Shown here: piece after piece, positions 1-8,675 of the stretch
Position numbering within the stretch: the stretch's first letter is position 1
Layout: each line of letters opens with the position of its first letter
Assembly (NCBI RefSeq): GCF_016583905.1
Contig: NZ_NRRY01000003.1
Span: 124,001 to 188,000, forward strand
Length of the DNA stretch: 64,000 nucleotides
Direction: 5' to 3'
Source: Lamprobacter modestohalophilus
GTDB lineage: Bacteria > Pseudomonadota > Gammaproteobacteria > Chromatiales > Chromatiaceae
Made by a program: the position numbers and the translations under genes
Notes under the pieces: generated by a model
Seen by the model: the letters and a program-made list of their open reading frames with translations, nothing else
What the model was told of the DNA's origin: nothing
Databases searched by the model: none

Positions 1-1
1 G

Positions 2-553
2 CCAGCAATCGCCTACCAGGTACCGGCAAAACCGCACTCGAGTATCGCCTGGCAGGTGGCCTCGACGCGCCAGGCGTTGATGGTCAATGATGTCATCGCC
101 TCGCCGTTGGCCAGTTTTGCCGCGCAGCCCGAGCGCATCGATGAGCCCTTCATGTCAGCCCCCATCACCACCGCCAACAGCGTGCTGGGCGTGATCAACG
201 TGAGCAAGCGTCTGCAGGGTGACCGCTTCAGCGAGGCGGACCTCGAGCTGTTGGAGCTCTTCGCGCTGTTCGTGGGCAAGTCGATCCATGTCTTCCAGCT
301 CGAGAGACTCTCCGAATCGCGCATCCTGCAGATGGCTCAGGTGCTTGATCAGCGTGAAGCGGGTGGGGCCGGGCCGATCAATCCTGATCCAGCCCGGATT
401 GCCAAGATCGTGGCGAAATCCTTCTATCGCGAGCTCACCTTGGCCGGCTTCGGCCCTAAAGCCATCATGTCCGTCGCCAGCGAGGTCTTAGGTCAGCTGA
501 ACGACACCCTGAGTTCGCATCGCGCGCGTCTCGAGCGTCGAGAAGACGACTAA
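2..553 (+). CDS. GAF-domain protein, 3' part only
   Basis: The reading frame is open from base 2 to a TAA at 551-553, so the gene begins left of the window. The visible 183 residues contain the end of a GAF-type sensory domain: a strand with MSAPI, then LGVINVSK, then a helix rich in Glu/Leu/Phe (FSEADLELLELFA), the usual GAF ending. A helical tail of about 65 residues follows with no recognised domain. GAF domains bind small ligands or act as signalling dimer modules, and the output domain, if any, is out of view. A GTG at 56 could be mistaken for a start, but the upstream frame also reads like protein. It lies 36 nt before the exporter gene and may be cotranscribed. Confidence 0.6.
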   Translation, partial: PAIAYQVPAKPHSSIAWQVASTRQALMVNDVIASPLASFAAQPERIDEPFMSAPITTANSVLGVINVSKRLQGDRFSEADLELLELFALFVGKSIHVFQLERLSESRILQMAQVLDQREAGGAGPINPDPARIAKIVAKSFYRELTLAGFGPKAIMSVASEVLGQLNDTLSSHRARLERREDD

Positions 554-589
554 CGGACCGCCACCCCTCACCTCAACAATCCGTGCACC

Positions 590-2872
590 ATGAAACGCAT
601 TCACCTGCCAGCCAGCCTTGCCCTCAGCATCCTGCTGCTCACTAGCCTCGCTGGCGGCGTCATCCTCACCTGGCTACAGGTCAACAACGCACCCGATACC
701 TACTTCCCGCCCAGCGTGCCGACGGTTCAGTTCGAGCACCAACTGCGCGAGACCTTTCCCACCGATGAGGTCCTGGTCGCCCTGTTCGAGGGCCAGGATC
801 TCTTTGAGGACAGCTTCCTCGAGCCCTTTCTGCGCCTCACCCAGCGCATGGAGCAACTGTCGCAGGTCGATCGCGTGCTCGCGGTTGGCGCCTTCGACCA
901 GATTCGCGGCACCGCCGATGGCTTTGCGGTCGAGCCGCTGCTCTCCGCCGATCTCCTCGATCAGCTCGATCCAGACCAACGCCGCGCACGCGTGCTGAAC
1001 GATCGCTTTGCCCCCGGTCTGCTGGTCACCACCGACGGCACCGGTTTCTCGCTCATCATCCGGCCCAAGACGCTCGATGGCAGCCTGCAACGCCTCGCCC
1101 TGCAACAGGCGCTGCTCGACGCCATCGCCGAAGAGGGCCTGAGCGACCAACACACCGCCCTGGCCGGCCAGCTCGCCGTCGATGTCGCCGAGCTGCACGC
1201 CATGCTGCACGACATCCTCATCTTCGTGCCCGGCACCCTCGCCATCGGCCTCTTCGTCGTCTGGCTGCTGTTTCGCCGCCTACTCGCTGTGGTTGTCAGC
1301 GCGCTCACCATCAGCGCCGTCACCCTGCTCACCCTGGCGTTGCTAGTGCTGGCCGGCCAACCCTTCACCCTCATCGCGGCCATTCTGCCGCCGTTGATGT
1401 CGGCCCTGACCCTGGCCAGTCTGATCCATTGGTTCAATGCCATGGCCCATGCCGCCCAGCGCGGCCTCACTGGCAAGGAGCGCATCGACTGGGCCTATGC
1501 CCAAGTCGCCAAACCCATCCTCTTCGCCAGCCTCACCACCTCGGTCGGTCTCGCCTCCCTCGGCTTCAGCCCGATCCGTCCGATCGCGGCCTTCGGGCTC
1601 GCCGCCGCCGCCGGCCTGCTCATTCAGTGCGCGTTCGCGCTGCTACTGGTGCCCGCACTCTTCGAGCGTTGGGATCAGCAGACCTGGGTGCGCCGCTCCG
1701 GCGGCCTGCGCTGGCTCGATCATCTGGTGCGCTCCCTGCGCGATCTTGGCATGCGTCGCGCCGGTTGGGTGGTCGCGATCACGGTGCTGATCATGGCTGC
1801 CGGTGCGCCCTTCATCGCCCGCATCCAGACCGAAACCAATCTGCTCTATTTCTTCACCCCCGAAGCGCCCATCCGCCAGTCAACCGAGCGCATTCAGGAG
1901 CGCCTAATCGGCGTCACCAGCCTGGAGATCATCCTCGACATGCCCGCGCGTGATGGCCTCAAAGCGCCCGAGCAGCTGCGCCGTATCGCCGAGCTACAGG
2001 CCTGGCTCGAGGCCCAGCCCGAGGTCACCCGCGCGCTGTCCATGGTCGACCTGATCGAAGAGATGCACTGGGCCTTCCACGAGGAAGACCCCGCCTACCG
2101 CACCCTGCCGGACAATCGCGCGCTGATCGCCCAATACCTGCTCATCTACGACGGCCGCGACCTACACGAGCTGGTCGATCGCGAATTCGCGCGCGCGCGC
2201 CTGACGCTCAATCTGAATATCCATGGTGCCCGCGCCATCAATGCGCTGATTGGCCGCATTCGTACCCAGCTCGCGCACACCGACTGGGGCGAGATGCAGA
2301 TCGAAATCGCCGGCTTCGGGCGCCTGTTCGCCGATCAGGAGCAACTGTTGATCAACGGCCAGCTACGCAGCCTCATCGTAGCGGTGGTCTTGATCAGCCT
2401 GCTCATGCTCGCCATGTGGCGCTCGCTGGGCGCGGCCGCGCTGACCATGATCCCCAACCTCGCGCCCGTGTTGCTCATCTTCATCGTCATGGGCGCGCTC
2501 GGCATCTGGCTCGACATGGCCACGGCGATGATCGCCAGCGTCACCGTCGGCATCGCGGTCGACGACACCATCCATCTCTTCCACGCCTACCGCCGCCACC
2601 GCCTCGCTGGACGTAGCGCGGTCTGGGCGCTAGCCCGCGCCTACCAGCACGCTGGCCGTGCGCTCACCGCTACCACCGTCATCCTCTGCGCCCAGTTCCT
2701 GTTGTTGGGGGCGTCGAGTTTCGTGCCGACTGTGCAGTTTGGGCTGCTGACGGCGTTGGGATTGGTTGCGGCGCTGCTGTTCGATCTCTTATTCATGCCC
2801 GCCTTGATCATTCTGCTCGAGCCGTTTAAGCGGGACCGCAAGCGAGTATCCACTGAACCAGGCCGCGCATAG
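590..2872 (+). CDS. RND-superfamily (MMPL-type) exporter
   Basis: A 760-residue inner-membrane protein with the duplicated RND layout. One N-terminal helix (about 8-28) is followed by a periplasmic loop to about 205 and a block of helices to about 360. A second copy follows: a helix near 393-412, a loop to about 605 and a final helix block. The motif GIAVDDTIHLFHAYRRHR in the second block matches the MMPL/COG1033 group, which includes hopanoid and lipid exporters. It lacks the length of multidrug AcrB-type pumps (about 1000 residues), and no membrane-fusion or outer-membrane partner is adjacent. A lipid or hydrophobic substrate is therefore more likely than drugs; this is an inference. Confidence 0.8.
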   Translation: MKRIHLPASLALSILLLTSLAGGVILTWLQVNNAPDTYFPPSVPTVQFEHQLRETFPTDEVLVALFEGQDLFEDSFLEPFLRLTQRMEQLSQVDRVLAVGAFDQIRGTADGFAVEPLLSADLLDQLDPDQRRARVLNDRFAPGLLVTTDGTGFSLIIRPKTLDGSLQRLALQQALLDAIAEEGLSDQHTALAGQLAVDVAELHAMLHDILIFVPGTLAIGLFVVWLLFRRLLAVVVSALTISAVTLLTLALLVLAGQPFTLIAAILPPLMSALTLASLIHWFNAMAHAAQRGLTGKERIDWAYAQVAKPILFASLTTSVGLASLGFSPIRPIAAFGLAAAAGLLIQCAFALLLVPALFERWDQQTWVRRSGGLRWLDHLVRSLRDLGMRRAGWVVAITVLIMAAGAPFIARIQTETNLLYFFTPEAPIRQSTERIQERLIGVTSLEIILDMPARDGLKAPEQLRRIAELQAWLEAQPEVTRALSMVDLIEEMHWAFHEEDPAYRTLPDNRALIAQYLLIYDGRDLHELVDREFARARLTLNLNIHGARAINALIGRIRTQLAHTDWGEMQIEIAGFGRLFADQEQLLINGQLRSLIVAVVLISLLMLAMWRSLGAAALTMIPNLAPVLLIFIVMGALGIWLDMATAMIASVTVGIAVDDTIHLFHAYRRHRLAGRSAVWALARAYQHAGRALTATTVILCAQFLLLGASSFVPTVQFGLLTALGLVAALLFDLLFMPALIILLEPFKRDRKRVSTEPGRA

Positions 2873-3621
2873 GCCGCTGGCGGTTCGAGGTAGGCATCCG
2901 AGCGCTGCCATCGATCTGTAAAGAAAGCCAACACCTCTGCTCGTCTAGGTCGATTGGGTGATACAACAACATGAAGATTGAAAAAATACTTTATAAATAA
3001 TAGCTTATGACGAAAAATAATGACGAAAAAACGGTTTCACACGGGGAATGCTCAGCAACGGACGCGAAAACAAATCTAGGGCATGTATTTTCGGACGAAG
3101 GTGTGTAAAAAAATTCGACACCCTCCTTAAGAGAAAAGGAATCATTTACATTAAATTTTTGGGGGATTTGGAGGCAGAATGCAGACGACTGAAGCTGCCT
3201 AGCAATCGTTGTTCACTAAAGTACGGAAAGAAAAAACTAAGGAAAACAAGCCGTAGTCAGTTGGAAAGAATGGTGCGAGGAGGGCATTAGCCGCAGTAGA
3301 TGTTCAAGGGGGTCATCCGCAAAAAATCGTGGGTATACGAGAAGGCGTCTTATGTTTTCGATGATCTCGAGTTGGAAGGAATCGCCCGAGGAGAATTTGT
3401 CAAAAAACTTTACAAGATTGGCTGCTGGCCAGACCATAGAAAGTTCTAAAATCGCTAAAATCTTGTTTTATATGTATATTTTATTCTTGGCATGCGGTCT
3501 GCATAGTAAGCTTCGACTGATACTCGGGTTGAATGTATCAAGCAAAAATGCTTGGATGAAAATATCCCGTGATCTCTGTTCTGAACAACATAATCTAACG
3601 AGTAAACCGACAGGTAAAACC
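2873..3621. other. 750-bp AT-rich intergenic region upstream of a PEP-CTERM gene
   Basis: No convincing gene is seen. A short frame at 3048-3290 has no ribosome-binding site or recognisable protein. The segment is markedly richer in A/T than the exporter gene before it. It holds a direct repeat of ATGACGAAAAA near 3007-3032, an imperfect inverted element with GGTGT and ACACC arms 13 bases apart at about 3100-3122, and a sigma-54-type promoter at 3487-3504 that would give a leader of about 110 bases for the PEP-CTERM gene. Confidence 0.5.
3487..3504 (+). promoter_or_regulatory. sigma-54 (-24/-12) promoter for the PEP-CTERM gene
   Basis: The sequence TTGGCATGCGGTCTGCAT has the invariant GG (3489-3490) and GC (3501-3502) separated by exactly 10 bases. 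The flanks are close to the RpoN consensus TTGGCACG-N4-TTGCA. It faces the PEP-CTERM gene that starts at 3622. PrsR, a sigma-54 activator encoded in this window, is known to control PEP-CTERM genes in related systems, which makes it the obvious candidate activator. Confidence 0.65.
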
Positions 3622-4596
3622 ATGAACATTATAAAGCTTCTGCCTTTGTCAATCGCCGTATCGACTGCAATGGCAACAAATGTGGCCTCTGCCGCATTGA
3701 TGTATATCGATCTAGGAACAAACGATTACGATTCGTTTACACAGGCACAGTTTGAGGCAGATGCTGACACGACGACAGCCCCCTTCAGTGAATTCATTCT
3801 GGGCCAGATCCTCGGTACATCGATCTTTGATCTTAGCAATGGAAGCATCTTCGGAAATGTAACCGAGACGAATGATCCCACTATTCTCGCTGCTTATGGA
3901 GCCTTATCTGAGGCACCTACTGACTACAAAAAATCATCCAGTACGCAAACTGAAATCTACTTCCCAATTAGCCGAGCTCAGTTGAATATCGATCAGCTAA
4001 GCCCTTTAGATACCCCTTTCGCCGATGACGAAGGCTTTACTTTGACTTGGGGACTTGATGTCAGATATAGCTTTACAGGGACGCTCGGCGCAAATGGCCC
4101 CAGCTATACCGGGGGTTATTTCGATGTCTACTTTAATGACTTTGACGCCATAAACTCAGCTGGACAAGATCTTAACATTGGTGGTTCGAGCAATGACCGC
4201 CTCGTATTCAGCGGAGAAGTCACGGGCTCGTCAATCGCTAATGGCAATCTTGATGTGTTCTCCAATATCGTCTTTGCAGAGCAAGGCTTTCTGTGGATCG
4301 CAGACTCCAATGGAACGTTTCGCGACACCTACGAGATCATCGCGCAAGGTGGGGGAACTAGCTTTCCGGTTTTGACATACGACACCAACATCAACCCACC
4401 CGTTCCTGACGCAAGCCAGCTTGTCACCTTGGCGGGCGACACACAGAATGGTGCACCCTACCAGCTTGCAGCCATCCGCCAGCTTACCTTGGATGGAAGT
4501 GCGAGCGCAGAAGTGCCTGAGCCGGCAACACTTGCTCTGATCGGCATGGGCTTGCTGGGCGCTGGCTTTGCTGGTCGTCGTCGCGCCAAGCGTTGA
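3622..4596 (+). CDS. Secreted PEP-CTERM sorting-domain protein
   Basis: The 324-residue protein starts with a Sec signal peptide (about residues 1-24, ending VASA) and ends with a textbook PEP-CTERM tail. The tail has the VPEPATLALIGMGLLG motif and hydrophobic stretch followed by a basic GRRRAKR end. Such tails are recognised and cut by an exosortase, which releases the protein into the exopolysaccharide matrix. The central domain is rich in Asp, Gly, Ser and Thr, is predicted all-beta and has no catalytic motif I recognise. The open frame extends upstream to 3352, but the ATG at 3622 is chosen because it begins the signal peptide and lies downstream of the sigma-54 promoter at 3487-3504. The upstream codons read like non-coding sequence. 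Confidence 0.85.
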   Translation: MNIIKLLPLSIAVSTAMATNVASAALMYIDLGTNDYDSFTQAQFEADADTTTAPFSEFILGQILGTSIFDLSNGSIFGNVTETNDPTILAAYGALSEAPTDYKKSSSTQTEIYFPISRAQLNIDQLSPLDTPFADDEGFTLTWGLDVRYSFTGTLGANGPSYTGGYFDVYFNDFDAINSAGQDLNIGGSSNDRLVFSGEVTGSSIANGNLDVFSNIVFAEQGFLWIADSNGTFRDTYEIIAQGGGTSFPVLTYDTNINPPVPDASQLVTLAGDTQNGAPYQLAAIRQLTLDGSASAEVPEPATLALIGMGLLGAGFAGRRRAKR

Positions 4597-4635
4597 TGGG
4601 CTGACAGGGTCTGTCGCCTTTATACGAAAAGATAG

Positions 4636-4653
4636 CGGCCCCGCTCGGGGCCG
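4636..4653 (+). terminator. GC-rich hairpin after the PEP-CTERM gene
   Basis: Arms CGGCCCC and GGGGCCG (7 bp) surround a 4-base loop, 40 bases after the stop codon. No run of T follows, so it may act as an attenuator, an mRNA-stabilising hairpin or a weak terminator between the two secreted-protein genes. Confidence 0.5.
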
Positions 4654-4712
4654 TTGACGGACAGAGAATCTAAAACGACAAAAACAGAAATGACGGCAAA
4701 CGGAGTACCACA

Positions 4713-5681
4713 ATGGTCAAGCGACTTTCTAGGTTAACGCCGCTCGCAATGATCGGCCTCTTCTACAACCTCCCAGCTCATGCTGGCCTGACGCCAGTCT
4801 CCTGTGGCGATCCAACAGCGTCTCCAGCTGTTCCATACGCTGTCACGCTTGACAAGATCGAAAATAATGTGGGAGCTGACCCCTTTTCTGCTGGGGCGGG
4901 TCTTGGAGCCGGCCCAACCTCATGTTATGAAGCCGCTTGGAACGATAGTGACAAAAAGCCGAAACATAATGATGACCAAGGTGGCTTAAGTTCTCCAGAT
5001 CCAAATATTGGCCAGGTTGACGACGGCTGGCTGAATGGCGAGGGGGATTGGATCGATCCCCTAGAATTGATCGATGCGACTGATTTAGTTGATGTTGATG
5101 GCGTCAACGGAGCGAACGATCCGGGTTGGATTCACTTGGCGAACATTCAAATTCAAGGCGATACAACGCCGGTGTTGAGTGCTGGTTCGACAGGCGGTGA
5201 GGGGAAGTACTCTTGGGTGCATGGACTGACCGGTGTGAGTATGTCCGTCAGTGATCTGTTGACGATTGGCTTCACTTGCTCTGGCACAGGTAAAGATAAG
5301 TGCAGCATGGGGACATGGTCTATAGATACCAAGAACGATATTCTCGACTCGTTGGACAAACTCGGTCTCGGCAACAGTAGCTTTGATCATCTACTGTTTT
5401 CATTCAAAGCAGCAAACGATGTCTTCATTTACGACTTTGACTTTAACATCCTTGATGACGCACTTGATCCAAACGTCTTCGACTATGAGACGCCATACGA
5501 CTTCTCTGGCACTTGGAACTCTCGGGACTTCAACTACAAGAATCTTTCACACGTAAATGTCTGGGTGCGGGATCCGCTGTTGCAAACAACCACGCAAGTC
5601 CCTGCTCCTGCTCCTCTTGCGCTGCTCGGTTTAGGGCTGTTGGCGATGGGCGTGGCCCGTGCCGCCCGCCGCATTGCCTGA
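4713..5681 (+). CDS. Secreted protein with variant PEP-CTERM tail
   Basis: 322 residues. There is a Sec signal peptide (about 1-24, cleavage after LPAHA) and a C-terminal tripartite tail: VPAPAPLALLGLGLLAMG, then ARAARRIA. This has the exosortase-type architecture with PAP in place of PEP. The mature part is Asp/Asn-rich, with four cysteines in two pairs (one pair in the first 50 mature residues, one in FTCSGTGKDKC), which suggests two disulfides in an extracytoplasmic protein. A GGAG about 8 bases before the ATG supports the start. It follows the first PEP-CTERM gene by 116 bases in the same direction. Function is unknown; export and matrix association are inferred from the tail. Confidence 0.75.
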   Translation: MVKRLSRLTPLAMIGLFYNLPAHAGLTPVSCGDPTASPAVPYAVTLDKIENNVGADPFSAGAGLGAGPTSCYEAAWNDSDKKPKHNDDQGGLSSPDPNIGQVDDGWLNGEGDWIDPLELIDATDLVDVDGVNGANDPGWIHLANIQIQGDTTPVLSAGSTGGEGKYSWVHGLTGVSMSVSDLLTIGFTCSGTGKDKCSMGTWSIDTKNDILDSLDKLGLGNSSFDHLLFSFKAANDVFIYDFDFNILDDALDPNVFDYETPYDFSGTWNSRDFNYKNLSHVNVWVRDPLLQTTTQVPAPAPLALLGLGLLAMGVARAARRIA

Positions 5682-5839
5682 AAATAAGCGGTATGCATTA
5701 TTCCGTGGGTAACCGATGGAATCGTCCGCTGCATCGACATCGCTCATTAAGTTCTGGCATTGTGGAGCTGCGCGCCACCGTTGAATTTAGCCCCATTAGG
5801 TCGAGTCGCTGTTAGAATCGGATCATCGATGTTTCTCAG

Positions 5840-6509
5840 ATGGTCCCTATGCGTTGCCAGCTGAATATCTGCTGTGTGCTGCTACTGACAGTACCGAGCA
5901 TAAATGTGCTTGCGGTGGAGACTGCGCCGCGCATCTCCGACCGTGAGATTATCGAGACCCTGACGCGGCTGGAGGCTGGGCAAAAGGCGCTTGAAACGAG
6001 CATGAACCAGCGATTTGCGGCCATGGAAGCGAACATCGACCAGCGATTTGCGGCCATGGAAGCGAACATCGACCAGCGATTTGCGGCCATGGAGAAGAGT
6101 ATCGATCAGCGTTTTATATTGGTCGACCAGCGTTTTGAGGCGGTTAATCAACGTTTTGAGGCGGTCAATCAGCGTTTTGATGCAGTCGATCAGCGTTTTA
6201 ATGCAGTCGATCAGCATTTTGAGGCGCTCGAACGTCGCCTCGATGACTTGCTCGCGACGATGCTAGCGATGTTTTCCGCCGTGATTCTGCTGATTGTGTC
6301 GCTATTCGGCTACATCGTATGGGACCGCCGGTACCGCTCTACGTCCGCTGGAGACGCGTCTTGCTCAGTTGGAGCAAGACTTGGAGCGTGACTTAGAGCT
6401 TCGCCACGAGCAGGGTTCCTTGCCTACTCGCCTGCTGAAGGTACTGCGTAAACTGGCCCGGGACGATGAAAGGCTCGCTAGCGTACTGCGTAACTTTTCC
6501 ATGTTGTAG
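5840..6509 (+). pseudogene. Coiled-coil membrane-anchored protein gene, apparently frameshifted
   Basis: The first frame (5840-6391) encodes a signal peptide, a coiled coil of repeated (D/N)QRF-A/E-AM/V units at about residues 55-120, then a helix (LLATMLAMFSAVILLIVSLFGY) and a stop-transfer WDRR. Directly after WDRR the frame turns into an unlikely tail (YRSTSAGDASC...). The +1 frame continues smoothly with TALRPLETRLAQLEQDLERD and a charged helical tail that stops at 6507-6509. Removing one base near 6330-6335 would fuse both parts into a protein of about 222 residues. It is called a pseudogene because of this single indel, but a sequencing error or translational frameshifting is possible. 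The protein would be a periplasmic coiled coil tethered by a C-terminal helix; function unknown. Confidence 0.6.
6008..6223 (+). repeat. In-frame 33-bp and 21-bp tandem repeats in the coiled-coil gene
   Basis: A 33-base unit occurs exactly twice (6008-6040 and 6041-6073) and a third time with changes (6074-6106). It is followed by shorter units built around CAGCGTTTTGAGGCGGT up to about 6223. Each unit encodes 11 or 7 residues with the core QRF, so length changes would alter coiled-coil length without breaking the frame. Confidence 0.85.
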
Positions 6510-6539
6510 AGACTGGTTTAATAAGGGCCAGAGACTTGG

Positions 6540-6567
6540 TTAGGCGGTCAATTAAGAGTCCGCCTAA
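6540..6567. terminator. Inverted repeat between convergent genes
   Basis: Perfect 8-bp arms TTAGGCGG (6540-6547) and CCGCCTAA (6560-6567) with a 12-base loop sit between the end of the rightward coiled-coil gene and the end of the leftward ThiF-like gene. This is the usual place for a bidirectional terminator. No clear T run is present on either side. Confidence 0.5.
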
Positions 6568-6600
6568 TCAATTCAGCGGCATCGATGAATCCCTATTTAG

Positions 6601-7479
6601 TTACACGCGGTCTGCTTGATCAGCAAACTTTTGAGAGACAAACCAACGTTTCAGCTTCTGTAGTGGACCACGATTGCCCCATCTGAGCTTGCCGCGTCGA
6701 TAGAGATGCCGATAAGGGTCGAACTGCACATAGTAAGGCACAGCATCCGGGGCACGACGGTCGAGCAACAGGCAAAAGATCTCGGTGGTCAGCAAGCCAT
6801 TAGCGATGTTGCAGGCACTGGCGATGGACGGGCCAGCGTGCTCCGAGAGGTCCACCTTGTTGGTATCCATGTAGGCCCAATGGGTACCTCGCGGCACGAG
6901 CCCAACCGTAAAGGCCACCAACTGCTCGAAACGCGACATTTGATCGTTGATGTCGTAATAGTCGTCAAAACTCGGGCCGTTGGGCGTGAACACATGCAGC
7001 GTTCCAGAAAAGCCGATGGGAGCAGAAAAGACCACCGGCTTGCCGAGTTGGCGCGCAGTGCGATAGAGCAGGCGTCGCGCATCCATCTGGAAAAAATCGA
7101 TGGCATCGACGACTGCGTCGACATCGTGCAGGAATTCCTCGGCATTGTGCGGTTGCACGCCGTCATTGTAGATGTTGATGGATAAACCGGGATGGATATC
7201 GCGCGCCATCTCGGCCATGACCTCGGTCTTGGCGCGGCCGACGGTGCGTGAATTGGCGCCAGCCTGGCGGTTCATATTGACAGTACCAAAATCATCGATG
7301 TCGGCGATATTGAAGCCGCCGATACCCATGCGCGTCAGTGTGAGTAAATGGCCGCCGCCGACACCACCAAGCCCAGCTACTGCAACCCGTTTCTGTTTGA
7401 GAATATCCTGTTCGGCCGCGGTGACCAGACCGAGATTGCGTTTGGTGGCTTGGGCGTAATAGGCGTCGTTTTCACTCAT
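6601..7479 (-). CDS. ThiF/MoeB/E1-like adenylyltransferase
   Basis: 292 residues with the E1 superfamily fold signature. These are the nucleotide-binding loop VAGLGGVGGG (about 34-43), the IADIDDF acidic strand end (about 58-64), the NMNRQ motif that contacts ATP (about 68-72), the Lys of VGRAKTEV and the late DAID strand (125-128). Family members adenylate a C-terminal carboxylate of a small protein or peptide. The paired Cys residues that bind zinc in MoeB/ThiF are not seen, and no Cys occupies the usual thioester position, so a plain adenylation role is more likely than a full ubiquitin-like relay. It lies 58 bases downstream of the FeeM-like acyltransferase gene and is probably in the same operon. 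The substrate is unknown. Confidence 0.75.
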   Translation of the reverse strand: MSENDAYYAQATKRNLGLVTAAEQDILKQKRVAVAGLGGVGGGHLLTLTRMGIGGFNIADIDDFGTVNMNRQAGANSRTVGRAKTEVMAEMARDIHPGLSINIYNDGVQPHNAEEFLHDVDAVVDAIDFFQMDARRLLYRTARQLGKPVVFSAPIGFSGTLHVFTPNGPSFDDYYDINDQMSRFEQLVAFTVGLVPRGTHWAYMDTNKVDLSEHAGPSIASACNIANGLLTTEIFCLLLDRRAPDAVPYYVQFDPYRHLYRRGKLRWGNRGPLQKLKRWFVSQKFADQADRV

Positions 7480-7537
7480 TGGGGATAGCCTGCTAGGTTA
7501 GTCGGTAACGGTAACAGCCGTCAGAAAGCGGATGCGG

Positions 7538-8473
7538 TTAAAAAGGGAAGGCAAGGGATCGCTGTCCATATTCGCGTCGCACCAATGCCAGTGTGTCGGC
7601 ATCTAGGGAATCAAGAAACCGGGTACGCTCGGTCAGAAAATAGCGCAGATCCTGCTCGCTCCAGGGATGTCCGATACCAAGCGAGCGCTGCCATTCCGGA
7701 TTTTCGGTGAAAAAGAAGGTATACAGATCGGCATCGAAATGCCGGTCATGATAGATATCGCGCGCAACCTCGCGGCCATGCTCAATGTTAAGCCGATGGC
7801 ATTGCACCTCCAAGCCATTGGCGGAGCTGTAGGTTTTCAGCTCACCCATCGGTTGAAAGAGCAGCATGGATTGATAAAACGAGATGTGGCGCTTAGTCAC
7901 CGAACAGGTAATATCCGATACCTCAGTCAGGTTGGCATACTCGAACATCAATTTGTATAAGTACATCATGACGTTATGCCGCCGATATTCAGGGTTGACG
8001 GCTAGCGCCACCACCTCCGCTGGGTTTCCATCCTTGCTCCGTAAATCCTGCACCGATTCATGGCAGACCTCTTCCATCGGCAAGCCCATCTCGGAGTCAG
8101 GGACCACCGTTAATGTGCCAACGATCTCGCCAGGTTCTTTGAGACGGCTGTAGTCCGGCTTGTCTTTGAGCAGCTCTGGGCGGTAAATGGCGATGAAGAC
8201 CTTCGTGCTCGGCAGCAGATGATATTTCGTGAAGCGGATGGGATCGCTGTCTGGTGACTGAAGGCCGACCTTGACATAGGCATCCCATACCAGCTCGAAA
8301 CTCCGTTCGAGTTCTTGCCGCTCGGTAGCGATCTTATAGGTGACAGAACCTTCGCATTTGTCGGAAAGCAAGTCGGTGCGACGCAGCCGGATTTCCCGTC
8401 GCCGCTCGTTGCGCCAGTTGGCCTTCCTATTGGTGTTGTTCGGGGCGCTTTCAGTAGCCGTAGATATGCGCAT
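7538..8473 (-). CDS. FeeM-like N-acyltransferase (GNAT fold)
   Basis: 311 residues. After a basic N-terminal tail of about 40 residues comes a GNAT-type domain of the FeeM/autoinducer-synthase class. It has an ELVWDAYVKVG helix, a VGTLTVVPDSE strand and a VVALAVNPEYRRHNVMMYLY segment, the acyl-donor binding strand and loop. It ends with a domain carrying HISFYQSMLLFQPMG. FeeM-type enzymes transfer a fatty acyl chain from acyl carrier protein to an amino acid amine. Related acyltransferases are repeatedly found in genomes with PEP-CTERM/exosortase systems. The ATG at 8473 starts the frame, and a palindrome lies 30-40 bases upstream (8503-8515). It probably forms an operon with the ThiF-like gene. 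The product is unknown. Confidence 0.7.
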   Translation of the reverse strand: MRISTATESAPNNTNRKANWRNERRREIRLRRTDLLSDKCEGSVTYKIATERQELERSFELVWDAYVKVGLQSPDSDPIRFTKYHLLPSTKVFIAIYRPELLKDKPDYSRLKEPGEIVGTLTVVPDSEMGLPMEEVCHESVQDLRSKDGNPAEVVALAVNPEYRRHNVMMYLYKLMFEYANLTEVSDITCSVTKRHISFYQSMLLFQPMGELKTYSSANGLEVQCHRLNIEHGREVARDIYHDRHFDADLYTFFFTENPEWQRSLGIGHPWSEQDLRYFLTERTRFLDSLDADTLALVRREYGQRSLAFPF

Positions 8474-8502
8474 GTCAATCTTAACCAGTAGTTGATTATT
8501 CA

Positions 8503-8515
8503 GTTTAGTCTAAAC
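8503..8515. promoter_or_regulatory. Palindromic operator-like site, copy 1
   Basis: GTTTAGTCTAAAC is a perfect 6-1-6 palindrome 30 bases upstream of the acyltransferase start, in a spacer shared with the divergent PilZ gene. Similar words occur at 8676-8687 and 9330-9341. Its placement suggests a repressor or activator site; the binding protein is not known. Confidence 0.45.
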
Positions 8516-8675
8516 CCACTTGAAGTGAATTGGAAATCTCTCCCCGACCAAACCTGGGCCTTTGCCTGACAACCCGTCAAACTCCTGAAGTAGGCATCAG
8601 GAGCAATCCTGCAGTTGAATCAGGGCGATAATGATTTTGCTGCCAACAACTGCAAGAAGCTTTCGTTGTTGTCCA

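Noticed and set aside
3048-3290. 80-residue frame in the AT-rich spacer
   Set aside because: No ribosome-binding site, very basic and low-complexity composition, no family resemblance.
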